Positions 51,184 to 60,062 of a stretch of DNA of 64,000 nt are shown piece by piece. The notes below the pieces were generated by a model, which had not been told where the DNA came from, did no database searches, and saw nothing but the letters and a program-made list of their open reading frames with translations. The position numbers and the translations under genes are program-made. The DNA is from Halosimplex aquaticum (GTDB taxonomy: Archaea; Halobacteriota; Halobacteria; Halobacteriales; Haloarculaceae), in contig NZ_CP118158.1 in assembly GCF_028747785.1 (NCBI RefSeq), positions 1,922,001 through 1,986,000 of the forward strand, written 5' to 3'. Each line of letters begins with the position of its first letter. The stretch's first letter is position 1.

Positions 51184-51975
51184 CTACATCGACTGGCTGA
51201 GGACGTAGCGCCTGCTCGCGTCGTCGGTGTCCTGCACGACCGCAAGCGGTCCGCCGGGGACGACCTGCAGCGTGACCGGGCCGGTGAGCGTCCGCGCGAT
51301 GGCGGCCAGCCCGTCGCCGTAGCGGTTCTCGCAGTCCGGCCCCTCGACGGTCCCGGGGAGCGCTCCGTCGCCGCGCATCAGGTCGCCGACGACCGAGAGC
51401 CGGAACTCGCCGTCCGCGACGACCACGGGGACCGTCTCGTCGCCGACGATGTCGGTCGCGTCGACGAGGCGTTCGAGCGTCTCCCCCGTCGTCTCGACGC
51501 GCGTCGGCGCGGCCGTCCCCTCGTAGACGAAGCGGCCGTCCTCGAAGGCGTCCGGCCGCCCGGTCGAGAAGTCCGGGTCGACGGTGTCGCTGGGGAGCGG
51601 GCTGATCTCCACGCTGTCGTCGCCGCCCTCCAGTCGGATCGCGCGGGCGATCCCCTCGTCGGCGTCGCCCAGCAGCGCGACCGCGAGGTCACCGCCGTCG
51701 ACCCAGTCGAGCCACCGGAGCGTGGCGCCGGTCCCCAGCGCGGCGAGACAGGGCTCGTCCGGCCCGGCGAACGAGTCGAAGAAGGCGGCGTCGTAGCGCG
51801 CGCAGAAGGTCGGTTCGGCGCCGCCGGTCGGCGTCGCCGCCTCGAGGCCGGCGCCGGTGACCGACAGCCGGACCAGCGGATAGAACGGGTCGTCGGCGTC
51901 GGTCGTCAGCGTCGTTTCCCGGACGAGCCGACGGAGCCGCTCGGGCGGCCCGCGAAGCGTCGCGAGTCTGTCCAT
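51184..51975 (-). CDS. PCNA-fold-like protein of unknown function
   Basis: A 263-residue acidic protein whose layout follows a sliding clamp: an N-terminal strand-helix (LATLRGPPERLRRLVRETTL), DAAFFDSF where clamps have the LDAxxFExY segment, a middle ETLERLVDATDIVGDETVPVV that resembles the clamp's second helix, and the C-terminal YGDGLAAIARTLTGPVTLQV, then a Pro-led strand and YVLSQ, as in the clamp's SxDYLKDI...PLxxxF...YxLAP. The identity is low and no usual PIP-binding features can be confirmed. It may be a clamp paralogue with a new role. The canonical pcn gene is not in the window. Confidence 0.62.
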   Translation of the reverse strand: MDRLATLRGPPERLRRLVRETTLTTDADDPFYPLVRLSVTGAGLEAATPTGGAEPTFCARYDAAFFDSFAGPDEPCLAALGTGATLRWLDWVDGGDLAVALLGDADEGIARAIRLEGGDDSVEISPLPSDTVDPDFSTGRPDAFEDGRFVYEGTAAPTRVETTGETLERLVDATDIVGDETVPVVVADGEFRLSVVGDLMRGDGALPGTVEGPDCENRYGDGLAAIARTLTGPVTLQVVPGGPLAVVQDTDDASRRYVLSQSM

Positions 51976-52111
51976 GCACCCCGTTTGGAGGGGCCCGATT
52001 GTAACTGCCAGTGGTGGAGGGCCGCGTCGTCCCGGCGGCGGCCGCGATGGACGGCACGGCGACGTGACGGTCGACGAGAAGATTCATAGGTCGAGACCGA
52101 TACGTCAACGC

Positions 52112-53029
52112 ATGGAGGACTCGCTTCGCGAAGCGCTCGAATCCGACGACGCGCTCGGGGACGCCGCCGTGGTCGTCCTCGACCGCGCGGAGTCGGGCGA
52201 CGGCACTATCGCGTGGGTGGACGTGAGCGACGCCGTGCCGGCCGAACAGTGGGGTCGACTGCTCGAACGCGAGGTGGTCGTGGCGACCGAGGGCGGGTTC
52301 GTCGTCGACGACCCCGACGCCGTGCGAGCGGCGGTCGGCGACCGCGACCCCGCGGAGGCGACCGTCGACGGAGACACCGCCGCTGGCGACGAGAGCGACG
52401 GCTGGTCGACGGCCGACAAACTGGCGGGCGTCGCCGCGCTGAGCCTGATGGCCAGCTACCAGGTGCCGATGGCGCGGGACGCCGTCGGGAGCACGGCCCA
52501 CCTCCTGTTCGGGCCGGTCGAGGCGGTGCTGCCGTTCGGTGCGACCGTCGCGTTGCTGGCCGTCGCGACGACGGTCGTCTCGACGACGCTCCGCCGCCGC
52601 CTGACCGACGGGAACCCCCAGGAGCGACTCAAAGCCCGGATGGACACCGTGTCGGAGCGACTCGACGCCGCCCGCGAGCGCGGCGACGACGATGCCGTCG
52701 AGCGACTGCAGTCGCGCCAGCAGGAGCTGATGCTGGAGCAGCTGGGCGCGCTGAAGCAGATGCTCCGCCCGATGGTGTACGCGATGCTCGTCACGATTCC
52801 GGTGTTCCTGTGGATCACGTGGCTCACCGCCAACCCCGCCGCGGCGATCACGCCGGCGGCCCAGGTGCTCCCGCTGGCCGGCCGCGTCGTCTGGACGGCG
52901 CGGCTGGTCGGCCCGATCCAGGTCTGGACGGCCTGGTACATCGCCTGCTCGGTCCTGTCGGGCCTCGCGGGCAAGCGCGTCGCGAAGCGGGTCGACCCCG
53001 TCGTGGCGGACTACCGGTCGGCGTTCTGA
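52112..53029 (+). CDS. DUF106 (EMC3/Oxa1-like) membrane protein
   Basis: A 305-residue membrane protein of the DUF106 family, the archaeal relatives of YidC/Oxa1/EMC3 insertases. An N-terminal soluble part (about 1-110, absent in most relatives) precedes a helix (about 115-135), a second (about 142-165), a cytosolic coiled coil (about 168-220, LKARMDTVSERLDAARERGD and beyond), and two further helices. RLQSRQQELMLEQLGALKQM with LRPMVYAMLVTIPVFLWITW is typical. It may insert membrane proteins. ATG 52112 is preferred to the longer frame. Confidence 0.85.
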   Translation: MEDSLREALESDDALGDAAVVVLDRAESGDGTIAWVDVSDAVPAEQWGRLLEREVVVATEGGFVVDDPDAVRAAVGDRDPAEATVDGDTAAGDESDGWSTADKLAGVAALSLMASYQVPMARDAVGSTAHLLFGPVEAVLPFGATVALLAVATTVVSTTLRRRLTDGNPQERLKARMDTVSERLDAARERGDDDAVERLQSRQQELMLEQLGALKQMLRPMVYAMLVTIPVFLWITWLTANPAAAITPAAQVLPLAGRVVWTARLVGPIQVWTAWYIACSVLSGLAGKRVAKRVDPVVADYRSAF

Positions 53030-53169
53030 CAGACGACTAGCCGCCCGTTTCGCGGCCGTCTCTCTCACCTTTCGACGAACTGTCGCGTGGGCTGGCCCGC
53101 GCCTGACGTGGATTTCGCGATAGCGACCGAGACGATGGTTACAAGCCGCGGCCGTCCGACCCTCCGGAC

Positions 53170-53790
53170 ATGGATTCACAGGAGTTCGTCGAGACGGTCC
53201 GCGACGAGGCGGCCACGCCGCTCTCGCGGCTCGGCTCCTCGAAAGCGCTGTTCGCCGACACCGCGGGCGAGATGGAGGACGACGCCGTCCTGCAGGCAGC
53301 GGCCGACCGCGCGCACTTCGCGGCCGAGCGCTTCGACGCGTGGGCCGACGAGGAGAGCGAGGCCGTCGCCGAACTGTTCGCCGACGCGGCCGAGACCGAA
53401 CGCGACCACTCGGAGGCCGCCGCCGACGAGCGCGGCGATTACGACCCCGGCGAGGCCCCCGCCGTCCAGGAGCACCTCGCCGGCGTCGAGGGGACGCCCG
53501 AGCGCCTCGGCGCGTTCGTCGGCTGGGCGCTCGCGGCCGGGAACAACGCGGACCAGGTCGTCGGGTACTTCGTCGGCCAGGCCAGTCCGAGAACGGCGAG
53601 CACGTTCCGCGCCTTCGGCGACGACTACGACGAGTACGTCGAGACGGCGAGCGACCTGCTGGCGGACGTCTGCGACGACGAGACGTGGGCGGACGCCGTC
53701 GATGCCGCCACCGCGACGATCGAAGCCGACTACGAGGACTACTTCGAGACGCTGGAATCGCTCGGCGTCAACCCGAAGCCGGTCTGTTAG
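53170..53790 (+). CDS. Ferritin-like/rubrerythrin-family protein
   Basis: A 206-residue four-helix protein. The N-terminal MDSQEFVETVRDEAATPLSRLGSSKAL and the AAADRAHFAAERFDAWADEE and ETERDHSEAA segments contain the Glu/His residues expected of di-iron ferritin-like proteins, though the exact E...ExxH pairs are not complete to my eye. The end is DYEDYFETLESLGVNPKPVC. Likely roles are iron or peroxide handling. It has no partner gene. Confidence 0.72.
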   Translation: MDSQEFVETVRDEAATPLSRLGSSKALFADTAGEMEDDAVLQAAADRAHFAAERFDAWADEESEAVAELFADAAETERDHSEAAADERGDYDPGEAPAVQEHLAGVEGTPERLGAFVGWALAAGNNADQVVGYFVGQASPRTASTFRAFGDDYDEYVETASDLLADVCDDETWADAVDAATATIEADYEDYFETLESLGVNPKPVC

Positions 53791-53906
53791 CCGCCGCGGA
53801 CGGGAAGCGCCGGCACTCCGGCGGCCGACGCCGGCCGCGGCGAGATTGCCGGCCGAATCTGTTCGGATGAGTAACTATTTTTACGGCGGGAGTCCACGAG
53901 GAGCGT

Positions 53907-55193
53907 GTGCGACGGGTCCTGGCGTTGGCGGTGCTGGGGATCGTCATCGTCGCGGGCGTCGGGGCGCTGGGGGCGAAGACGGTAGACGCCCGCGACCACG
54001 TCACCACACCGCCGGACAGTTCGACCGACGAGACCACCCCGCTGGGGGACGGGGCGCAGAGCGACGCGCTTCTCGACAAACTCGACGAGTTCGTCTTCGC
54101 CTCGCAGTCCAACGGGAGCGGCCCGGGGGTCGCGTCCGAGACGAACGGCGGGGCGGCGACCGAGACGCCCGCCGAAACGGACAGCCCCGGGCCACCGCCC
54201 GACGTGCCCGCGGACGCGAACGGTAGCTCGGACGCGCCCGACGCCGACGACGACGGGCTATCGAACGCGAAAGAGCGGGATATCGGGACCGGGCTCTTCG
54301 ATGCGGACTCCGACGGCGACGGCCTCGAAGACGGCCGCGAGTGGTCGATCGGCACCGACCCGCTGGATCCCGACACCGACGGCGACGGCGTCTCGGACGG
54401 GAAAGAGGTCAGGCGCGGCACCAGCCCGCGGTCGATCGACGCCGACGCCGACGGGCTGACCGACGAGCGCGAACTCGACCTGGGGACCGACCCCTTCGAG
54501 CACGACACCGACGGCGACGGCCTCGGCGACTGGCGGGAAGTCAAGCTGGGGACGGACCCGGCGGACCCGGACACCGACGGGGACAGGCTCCTCGACGGCT
54601 GGGAGCACCGTCAGGTGACGACCGACGGAGCGGCCCTCCCCGGGAGCGACCCGCTCGCGATGGACGTGTACGTGCAGGTCGACTACGCCGGCGGCGTCGA
54701 GACCCAGTCCGAGGAGTTCTACCACCGGGTCGAGGCCGCGTTCGCGGAGATGCCCGTCCAGCGGACCAACCAGACCGGTATCGACGTTCACCTCCGGGAG
54801 GGCGGCCACATCAACGAGACGGTCGTCTACACCGGCGACAACTTCTGGTCGCTCAAGGGCGAACTCTACCGCGACCGTCTGGGGCCGCGAGCGGGACTCT
54901 ACCACCACGTCGTCGTGACCGACTTCGCCACCGACGAAGTGGGCTACGGCGAAGTCGGCGGTCGCTTCTCCGTCGTCGACGCGGGAGCCACGGAGGGGAC
55001 CAAGCGGCACGTGATCGTCCACGAACTCCTCCACAACGTCGTCGGCCGCATCGACGCGCCGGGCGCCTGCGAGAGCGACCCGCACCACTACTGCGACGGC
55101 GGGTGGCTCACGCCCCGCATCACACCCGGCGAGAACGAGTACCTGCCCGAGCCGATCGGCGCGGAGATCGAACGCCAGGGGTTACAACCCTGA
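53907..55193 (+). CDS. Exported calcium-binding (TSP3-repeat) metalloprotease-like protein
   Basis: A 428-residue protein with a short signal or anchor (about 4-22), a Ser/Thr/Pro-rich linker, six thrombospondin type 3 repeats (about 112-233, each DxDxDGxxD followed by GTDP), then a 190-residue domain with HELLH (372-376), a zinc-protease signature, and a pair of cysteines (388 and 396). The repeats bind calcium and stiffen a stalk. The start is GTG 53907. An HExxH alone is not proof of proteolysis; the Glu in HELLH and the following His-rich DPHHYCDGG support it. Confidence 0.82.
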   Translation: MRRVLALAVLGIVIVAGVGALGAKTVDARDHVTTPPDSSTDETTPLGDGAQSDALLDKLDEFVFASQSNGSGPGVASETNGGAATETPAETDSPGPPPDVPADANGSSDAPDADDDGLSNAKERDIGTGLFDADSDGDGLEDGREWSIGTDPLDPDTDGDGVSDGKEVRRGTSPRSIDADADGLTDERELDLGTDPFEHDTDGDGLGDWREVKLGTDPADPDTDGDRLLDGWEHRQVTTDGAALPGSDPLAMDVYVQVDYAGGVETQSEEFYHRVEAAFAEMPVQRTNQTGIDVHLREGGHINETVVYTGDNFWSLKGELYRDRLGPRAGLYHHVVVTDFATDEVGYGEVGGRFSVVDAGATEGTKRHVIVHELLHNVVGRIDAPGACESDPHHYCDGGWLTPRITPGENEYLPEPIGAEIERQGLQP

Positions 55194-55226
55194 GCCACCG
55201 GTCGCGGCCGAGCGCGGACGGGGGGC

Positions 55227-55541
55227 CTACTTCGGCGGCCGCGTGGGCTGGGGCCGAGTGGTCGCCCCCGGCTGCTGATTCTGCTGTGTCTGCTGATTCT
55301 GCTGATTCTGCTGATTCTGCTGATTCTGCTGGGGCGGTGCCAGTCCGACCTGCGGCGTGACGCCCTTGGGAAGCACGTACCACAGGCGGTCGTGCGGCAC
55401 GAACCCGACCTGCTGTGGGTCCTCCGTCTCGTAGCGCTCTCGATCGCGCTGTTCTTCCGTTCCGTAGAGGACGAGTCCGTAGTCGTTGGCCTCGTATCTG
55501 GCGCACTCGAAGACGGTCCCGTCGGTACAGTAAACGTGCAT
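55227..55541 (-). CDS. Small protein with Gln/Asn-rich tail
   Basis: A 104-residue protein. Residues 1-62 (MHVYCTDGTVFECARYEAND at the start) form a small beta-rich domain seen in other haloarchaeal proteins; the function is unknown. Residues about 71-90 are a QQN repeat (five QQN, one QQT and a final QQ) followed by a Pro/Arg-rich end. The tail is neutral to basic, in contrast to the acidic host proteome, and resembles prion-like segments. The repeat is encoded by a 9-bp unit (55272-55331). Confidence 0.78.
   Translation of the reverse strand: MHVYCTDGTVFECARYEANDYGLVLYGTEEQRDRERYETEDPQQVGFVPHDRLWYVLPKGVTPQVGLAPPQQNQQNQQNQQNQQTQQNQQPGATTRPQPTRPPK
55272..55331 (-). repeat. 9-bp tandem repeat encoding the QQN tail
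   Basis: CTGCTGATT on the plus strand repeats in register, with one TGT variant, over 60 bases and encodes QQN in frame on the minus strand. Length changes by replication slippage would only add or remove three residues. Confidence 0.85.
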
Positions 55542-55684
55542 TGCGCCCGTGCTAGGGGCGCGATCCGGTTGAACCTGCTGTCGAGAGCGGTCGCGTTCGG
55601 TTCGTGTGCGAACTGAGTAGTTGATTCTGGTGAATGAGTGGTGAATAGAAGTGGATCGACAGTGACCGCGGGGGACAGCACGCG

Positions 55685-56160
55685 ATGAAAGCCCTCGGCG
55701 CGCTCGCTCACGGGTCGCTTCGCTCCCCGTTCGCAATCGAGGGCTCCCTTCGGTCGCCCTCGCCCTCGCACTCGCGGTCGCTGCGCGGGATATCCTCACT
55801 TCGTTCGGATAGTGCCCGCGCAGGCGACTCCGCTCACTCCGTTCGCCGCGAGCCCGCCTCGCCCTTTCAGTCCCCCAGGAAGACGGCAACCGCCCAGCAC
55901 CGCGCCTCACGCCTCCCCAGCCGATTCGCTCCCTGCGGTCGCTCATCCCTCGCACGGCTACTGTCGCGAGACGAGACTCGCGACAGCGCGCGCCACCGCG
56001 ATCGGTGCTTCTGCTGGCTGTAGTGAACGCCGTCGCGCTAGTGTCTCCGAGCAGGCGCACCCCTCAAGTCGCTCGCGGGTCGTCGCACTCCCCGCTCGCG
56101 TTTTCGTGGCCCTCGCTTCGCTCGGACCACGCTCCTCAAGTCGCTGGGGCCCTACCTCCG
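55685..56160. repeat. Palindrome-rich non-coding block before uvrB
   Basis: There is no credible gene in 55542-56164. Nested palindromes include AGCCCTCG/CGAGGGCT (outer, near 55690-55745), TGCGCGGG/CCCGCGCA (55782-55789 and 55815-55822) around TATCC/GGATA, and the perfect TGTCGCGAG/CTCGCGACA hairpin (55962-55970 and 55977-55985). Motifs of the type CGCTTCGCTC and CACTCCGTTCGC recur. It resembles the palindrome arrays after elements B and C. Confidence 0.75.
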
Positions 56161-56164
56161 GGTA

Positions 56165-58231
56165 ATGAGCGACACCGAGGGCCCCCTCTCCCCGGACAGA
56201 CCGGAGGCGGAGAGCGAGTTCCGCGTCGACGCGCCCTTCGAACCGGCGGGCGACCAGCCCGACGCCATCCGGCAACTCGCCGACGGCTACCGGCAGGGCA
56301 TGGACGAGCAGACCCTGCTCGGCGTGACCGGGTCGGGCAAGACCAACACCGTCTCCTGGGTCGTAGAGGAGATCCAGAAACCGACGCTCGTCATCGCCCA
56401 CAACAAGACGCTCGCGGCGCAGCTCTACGAGGAGTTCCGCGAGCTGTTCCCCGACAACGCCGTCGAATACTTCGTCAGCTACTACGACTACTATCAGCCG
56501 GAGGCCTACGTCGAGCAGACCGACAAGTACATCGAGAAAGACGCCTCCATCAACGACGAGATCGACAAGCTGCGCCACTCGGCGACCCGCTCGCTGCTGA
56601 CCCGCGACGACGTCATCGTCGTCGCCTCGGTTTCGGCCATCTACGGGCTCGGCGACCCGCAGAACTACGTCGACATGAGCCTCGAACTCGAAGTGGGCCA
56701 GCAGATCGACCGCGACGAGGTGCTCTCGCGGCTCGTCGACCTGAACTACGAGCGCAACGACGTCGACTTCACGCAGGGCACCTTCCGCGTCCGCGGCGAC
56801 ACCTTGGAGATATTCCCGATGTACGGCCGCTACGCCGTCCGCGTGGAGTTCTGGGGCGACGAGATCGACCGCATGCTCAAGGTCGACCCCCTGGAGGGCG
56901 AGGTGAAATCCACCGAGCCCGCGGTCCTGCTGCACCCGGCGGAGCACTACTCGATCCCGGAAGACCGGCTCCAGCGGGCAATCGCGGAGATCGAGGACCT
57001 GAAAGAGGAACGGGTGCGGTACTTCGAGCGCAACGGCGACCACGTCGCCGCCCAGCGCATCGACGAGCGGACCACCTTCGACCTGGAGATGATGCGCGAG
57101 ACCGGCTACTGCTCGGGCATCGAGAACTACTCCGTCCACCTCTCCGAACGCGACTCGGGCGACCCGCCGTACACCCTGCTCGACTACTTCCCCGACGACT
57201 TCCTCACCGTCATCGACGAGTCCCACCAGACGATCCCCCAGATCAAGGGCCAGTTCGCCGGCGACCGCTCGCGCAAGGAGTCGCTGATCGACAACGGGTT
57301 CCGCCTCCCGACGGCCTACGACAACCGCCCGCTCACCTTCGAGGAGTTCGAGGAGAAGACCGACAAGACCCTCTACGTGAGCGCGACGCCCGCCGACTAC
57401 GAGCGCGAGCACAGCGACCAGATCGTCGAACAGATCGTCCGCCCCACGCACCTCGTCGACCCCGCGGTCGAGGTCTCGCCCGCCGAGGGGCAGATCGACG
57501 ACCTCATGGACCGGATCGACGACCGCGTCGAGCGCGACGAGCGCGTCCTCGTCACCACGCTCACCAAGCGCATGGCCGAGGACCTCACCGAGTACCTCGA
57601 AGAGGCGGGCGTCGCCGTCGAGTACATGCACGACGAGACCGACACCCTGGAGCGCCACGAACTCATCCGCTCGCTCCGCCTCGGCGAGATCGACGTCCTC
57701 GTCGGGATCAACCTGCTCCGCGAGGGCCTGGACATCCCCGAAGTTTCCCTGGTCGCCATCCTCGACGCCGACCAGGAGGGGTTCCTCCGCTCGGAGACCA
57801 CCCTCGTCCAGACGATGGGTCGGGCCGCCCGCAACGTCAACGGCGAGGTCGTCCTCTACGCCGACGACCCCAGCGACGCCATGGAGTCGGCCATCGCGGA
57901 GACCAACCGCCGCCGCCGCATCCAGGAGGAGTACAACGAGGAACACGGCTTCGAGCCCACCACCATCGAGAAGGAGATCGGCGAGTCCTCCCTGCCCGGC
58001 TCGAAGACCGAGACCGAGGGCGCCTCCTCGCTCGACCCCGACGACGACGAGGAGGCCGCCCGCGCCATCGAGCGCCTCGAAGAGCGCATGCAGGAAGCCG
58101 CCGACAACCTCGAGTTCGAACTCGCCGCCGACATCCGCGACCGCATCCACCAGCTCCGCGAGGAGTACGACCTGGCCGGCGGCGACGGCGAGGAGGGCGT
58201 CGTCCCCGAGCCCGTGACCGAGGACTTCTAA
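56165..58231 (+). CDS. uvrB: Excinuclease ABC subunit B
   Basis: A 688-residue DNA-damage-verifying helicase of nucleotide excision repair. Walker A is GVTGSGKT (about 54-61), the beta-hairpin is [11 protein letters not shown] (about 106-116), DESH is the Walker B motif, QTMGRAARN motif VI, and the C-terminal UVR motif is [20 protein letters not shown] that binds UvrC. Haloarchaea have the bacterial UvrABC system, obtained by ancient transfer. uvrA and uvrC are not in the window. It starts right after a palindrome-rich block and ends 12 bases before hairpin element C. Confidence 0.97.
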   Translation: MSDTEGPLSPDRPEAESEFRVDAPFEPAGDQPDAIRQLADGYRQGMDEQTLLGVTGSGKTNTVSWVVEEIQKPTLVIAHNKTLAAQLYEEFRELFPDNAVEYFVSYYDYYQPEAYVEQTDKYIEKDASINDEIDKLRHSATRSLLTRDDVIVVASVSAIYGLGDPQNYVDMSLELEVGQQIDRDEVLSRLVDLNYERNDVDFTQGTFRVRGDTLEIFPMYGRYAVRVEFWGDEIDRMLKVDPLEGEVKSTEPAVLLHPAEHYSIPEDRLQRAIAEIEDLKEERVRYFERNGDHVAAQRIDERTTFDLEMMRETGYCSGIENYSVHLSERDSGDPPYTLLDYFPDDFLTVIDESHQTIPQIKGQFAGDRSRKESLIDNGFRLPTAYDNRPLTFEEFEEKTDKTLYVSATPADYEREHSDQIVEQIVRPTHLVDPAVEVSPAEGQIDDLMDRIDDRVERDERVLVTTLTKRMAEDLTEYLEEAGVAVEYMHDETDTLERHELIRSLRLGEIDVLVGINLLREGLDIPEVSLVAILDADQEGFLRSETTLVQTMGRAARNVNGEVVLYADDPSDAMESAIAETNRRRRIQEEYNEEHGFEPTTIEKEIGESSLPGSKTETEGASSLDPDDDEEAARAIERLEERMQEAADNLEFELAADIRDRIHQLREEYDLAGGDGEEGVVPEPVTEDF

Positions 58232-58243
58232 ACCATCTAGTTT

Positions 58244-58324
58244 CCATCTTTTTCCGCCGGGGGTGTCCTCGGTCGCCTGCGGCGACCTGCGGGCACCCCC
58301 GACGCAAAAACATGGGTGAAAAAG
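58244..58324 (+). repeat. Dispersed hairpin element, copy C
   Basis: CCATCTTTTT, CGCC, a GGGGGTG/CACCCCC stem enclosing GGTCGC/GCGACC, then GCAAAAACATGGGTGAAAAAG. It lies between the convergent uvrB and the minus-strand Tat lipoprotein gene, so it could end transcripts from both sides. A short palindrome (GCGGGC...GCCCGC) and the 27-bp block shared with copy B follow. Confidence 0.85.
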
Positions 58325-58349
58325 CGCGGGCTCACTGCGTTCGCCCGCG

Positions 58350-58376
58350 TGAACCGCCTCGCTTCGCTCGGCGGAC
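58350..58376. repeat. Palindromic block shared with the copy B region
   Basis: GTGAACCGCCTCGCTTCGCT followed by CGGCGGA: the whole 27-base stretch is identical to one at about 44838-44864. Its arms CCGCC and GGCGG pair around TCGCTTCGCTC. Confidence 0.8.
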
Positions 58377-58398
58377 GGTCTCTCAGCCGAACGCCGGT

Positions 58399-59664
58399 TT
58401 ATCCGACTGATACCGCCACCTCTCCCGCCTCCGTCACCCGGACGGTGATCTTCGAGACGCCGTCTTCGACGGTTATCGTCTCTGTGACGGCCGCTCCGTC
58501 GTCCGCGGTCACCTCGACAGTGTACGTCGACCGCTTGGCCAGCAGTCCGGCGCGGCGAGCCTTGTCGTACCCCGCTCGGGTCTCGAACGTCTCGGAGAAG
58601 ACCGTCCGGTCGCCGTCGCGGATGTCCACGGTCAGCCGGTGGGCGCTCTCGGAGCGGTCGAGGACCCACAGATCGACCGGGTCGGACAGGTTCTCGTCCG
58701 GGTTCGACGACTCGTAGGGGTAGCCGTCCGTCTCACAGCCCGTGGCGGTCGGGTCGTCGACGCCACCGGATCGATGGGTGACCGAGACCGACCCGTCGCC
58801 GGCCGCGCCGGCGAGCACGTCTCCGGGGGGATCGCTCGACAGCGAGAGCGCCTCCGCGACGGACTCGCCGTCGGCGCGGACCGAGACTCGCCACTCGCCG
58901 GGCAGCGCGAAGACCCCGGCGAAGCGGCGGCTCTCTGCCGGAGAGAGCGCGATCGATTCCCGCAGGAAGAGGTCGCCGTCGTACGTGACGTCCAGGTCGA
59001 ACGCGCGCTCCGCGCAGTCGCGGTTCCCGACGACGAGGTCGCCCGGGGAATCGAAGGCGGACGTCGCATCGTAGACGGTCGCGGTGGCGAACCGGTCCGG
59101 GTCGCCGTACTGCGGGGCGACGGTCGCGCGCGCGCCCCGGACCGCCGCGCCGTCGGTCGCCACCCGTACGAGCAGTGTATCTGTCGTCACGTCTGACGTC
59201 GCTCCCTCGCCGGGATAACCGCCGTCGACGGCCAGGACGCCCCCCTCGAGGGCCACCCCGCGGAGTTCGAGATCCGGATGGGACGAACTCTGCCGGTCGT
59301 GGAGGACGAGGGCGGCCTCGCTCGCGAAGTCCGTCTCCCTGAGGAACGCTCGGGCCTCCGCGTTCCCGAAGCGGCCCGTCGGGAACGACGCCGCGTGGCC
59401 GTCGCCGGTCAGGAGCGCCAGGTAGTACGTCGCCACGTCGCGTTGCGGAAAGGACGCGTCGACCCGGTGGAGCTCGTCGGCGTGGTTGAACGCCAGTGTC
59501 GCGACCGCTTCCGCCGACCCCGACTCCGTCCCCGTTCGAGTTCCCGGCGGTCGGTCGGTAGCGGTCGGACCGGCGCTCGCCGGATCGGCGTCGACACAGC
59601 CCGCGGTCGCGCCGAGGAGACCGGCCCCGAGGGCCAGGAACCCGCGACGCGTTCGGTCGCACAT
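58399..59664 (-). CDS. Tat lipoprotein with large beta-rich exterior domain
   Basis: A 421-residue exported protein. TRRGFLALGAGLLGATAGC gives a Tat motif and lipobox (Cys at about residue 23). A Thr/Gly-rich linker leads to a domain with MSRA-like or phosphatase-like features not recognised, then two Ig-like segments (NRDCAERAFDLDVTYDGDLF and WVLDRSESAHRLTVDIRD) and a carboxypeptidase-regulatory-like tail (YTVEVTADDGAAVTETITV). Similar exterior proteins abound in haloarchaea; function is unknown. It converges on uvrB. Confidence 0.8.
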   Translation of the reverse strand: MCDRTRRGFLALGAGLLGATAGCVDADPASAGPTATDRPPGTRTGTESGSAEAVATLAFNHADELHRVDASFPQRDVATYYLALLTGDGHAASFPTGRFGNAEARAFLRETDFASEAALVLHDRQSSSHPDLELRGVALEGGVLAVDGGYPGEGATSDVTTDTLLVRVATDGAAVRGARATVAPQYGDPDRFATATVYDATSAFDSPGDLVVGNRDCAERAFDLDVTYDGDLFLRESIALSPAESRRFAGVFALPGEWRVSVRADGESVAEALSLSSDPPGDVLAGAAGDGSVSVTHRSGGVDDPTATGCETDGYPYESSNPDENLSDPVDLWVLDRSESAHRLTVDIRDGDRTVFSETFETRAGYDKARRAGLLAKRSTYTVEVTADDGAAVTETITVEDGVSKITVRVTEAGEVAVSVG

Positions 59665-60062
59665 AGCTCCGGATATGCGAGCGCGGTATAGGCGCTTTGT
59701 GGTGGTTCAAGCCTGCGTTTCACGGTTCTGGATTCGCAGACCGCGGCAGCCGGCCCGGTTCCAGCCCTGGGCGCAGACTCGCCTCGCCTTGTTAAACCAT
59801 CTCATGCCAACGGAACTGTTTTCCCGGGACCGTTCGAACCGCCGGCAATGAACGCCGACCGCTGACCGGGCCGGGGACGCCGTGACGCTGCCAGCAGTGC
59901 CGACCAGCGTGTCGTCCTCCGCTCCGGTCGCCGCCGGCCGCAGGGTCACTCTCCGTTCGGCCGGCGACCTTCTCCACACCCGATCCGCGGCCGTCAGTCC
60001 GTCCAATCCAGTTCCGGACGGACGCGTGCGCAGACCGATTCCACAGCGATACGACACCACAC
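59665..60062. other. Intergenic spacer, no gene recognised
   Basis: About 400 bases with frequent stops in most frames. No tRNA cloverleaf, long hairpin or good coding frame is seen. The last part must carry the promoter of the phosphotransferase gene, but no clear TATA box stands out. Confidence 0.55.

Noticed and set aside
55958..58669. A 903-codon frame antisense to uvrB
   Set aside because: It is the shadow of uvrB; low-complexity Val/Asp/Leu composition and no start context.
59740..59790. A tRNA T-arm-like segment (GCCCGGTTCCAGCCCTGGGC)
   Set aside because: The loop lacks the expected purine after TTC, and no acceptor or anticodon arm can be paired around it.
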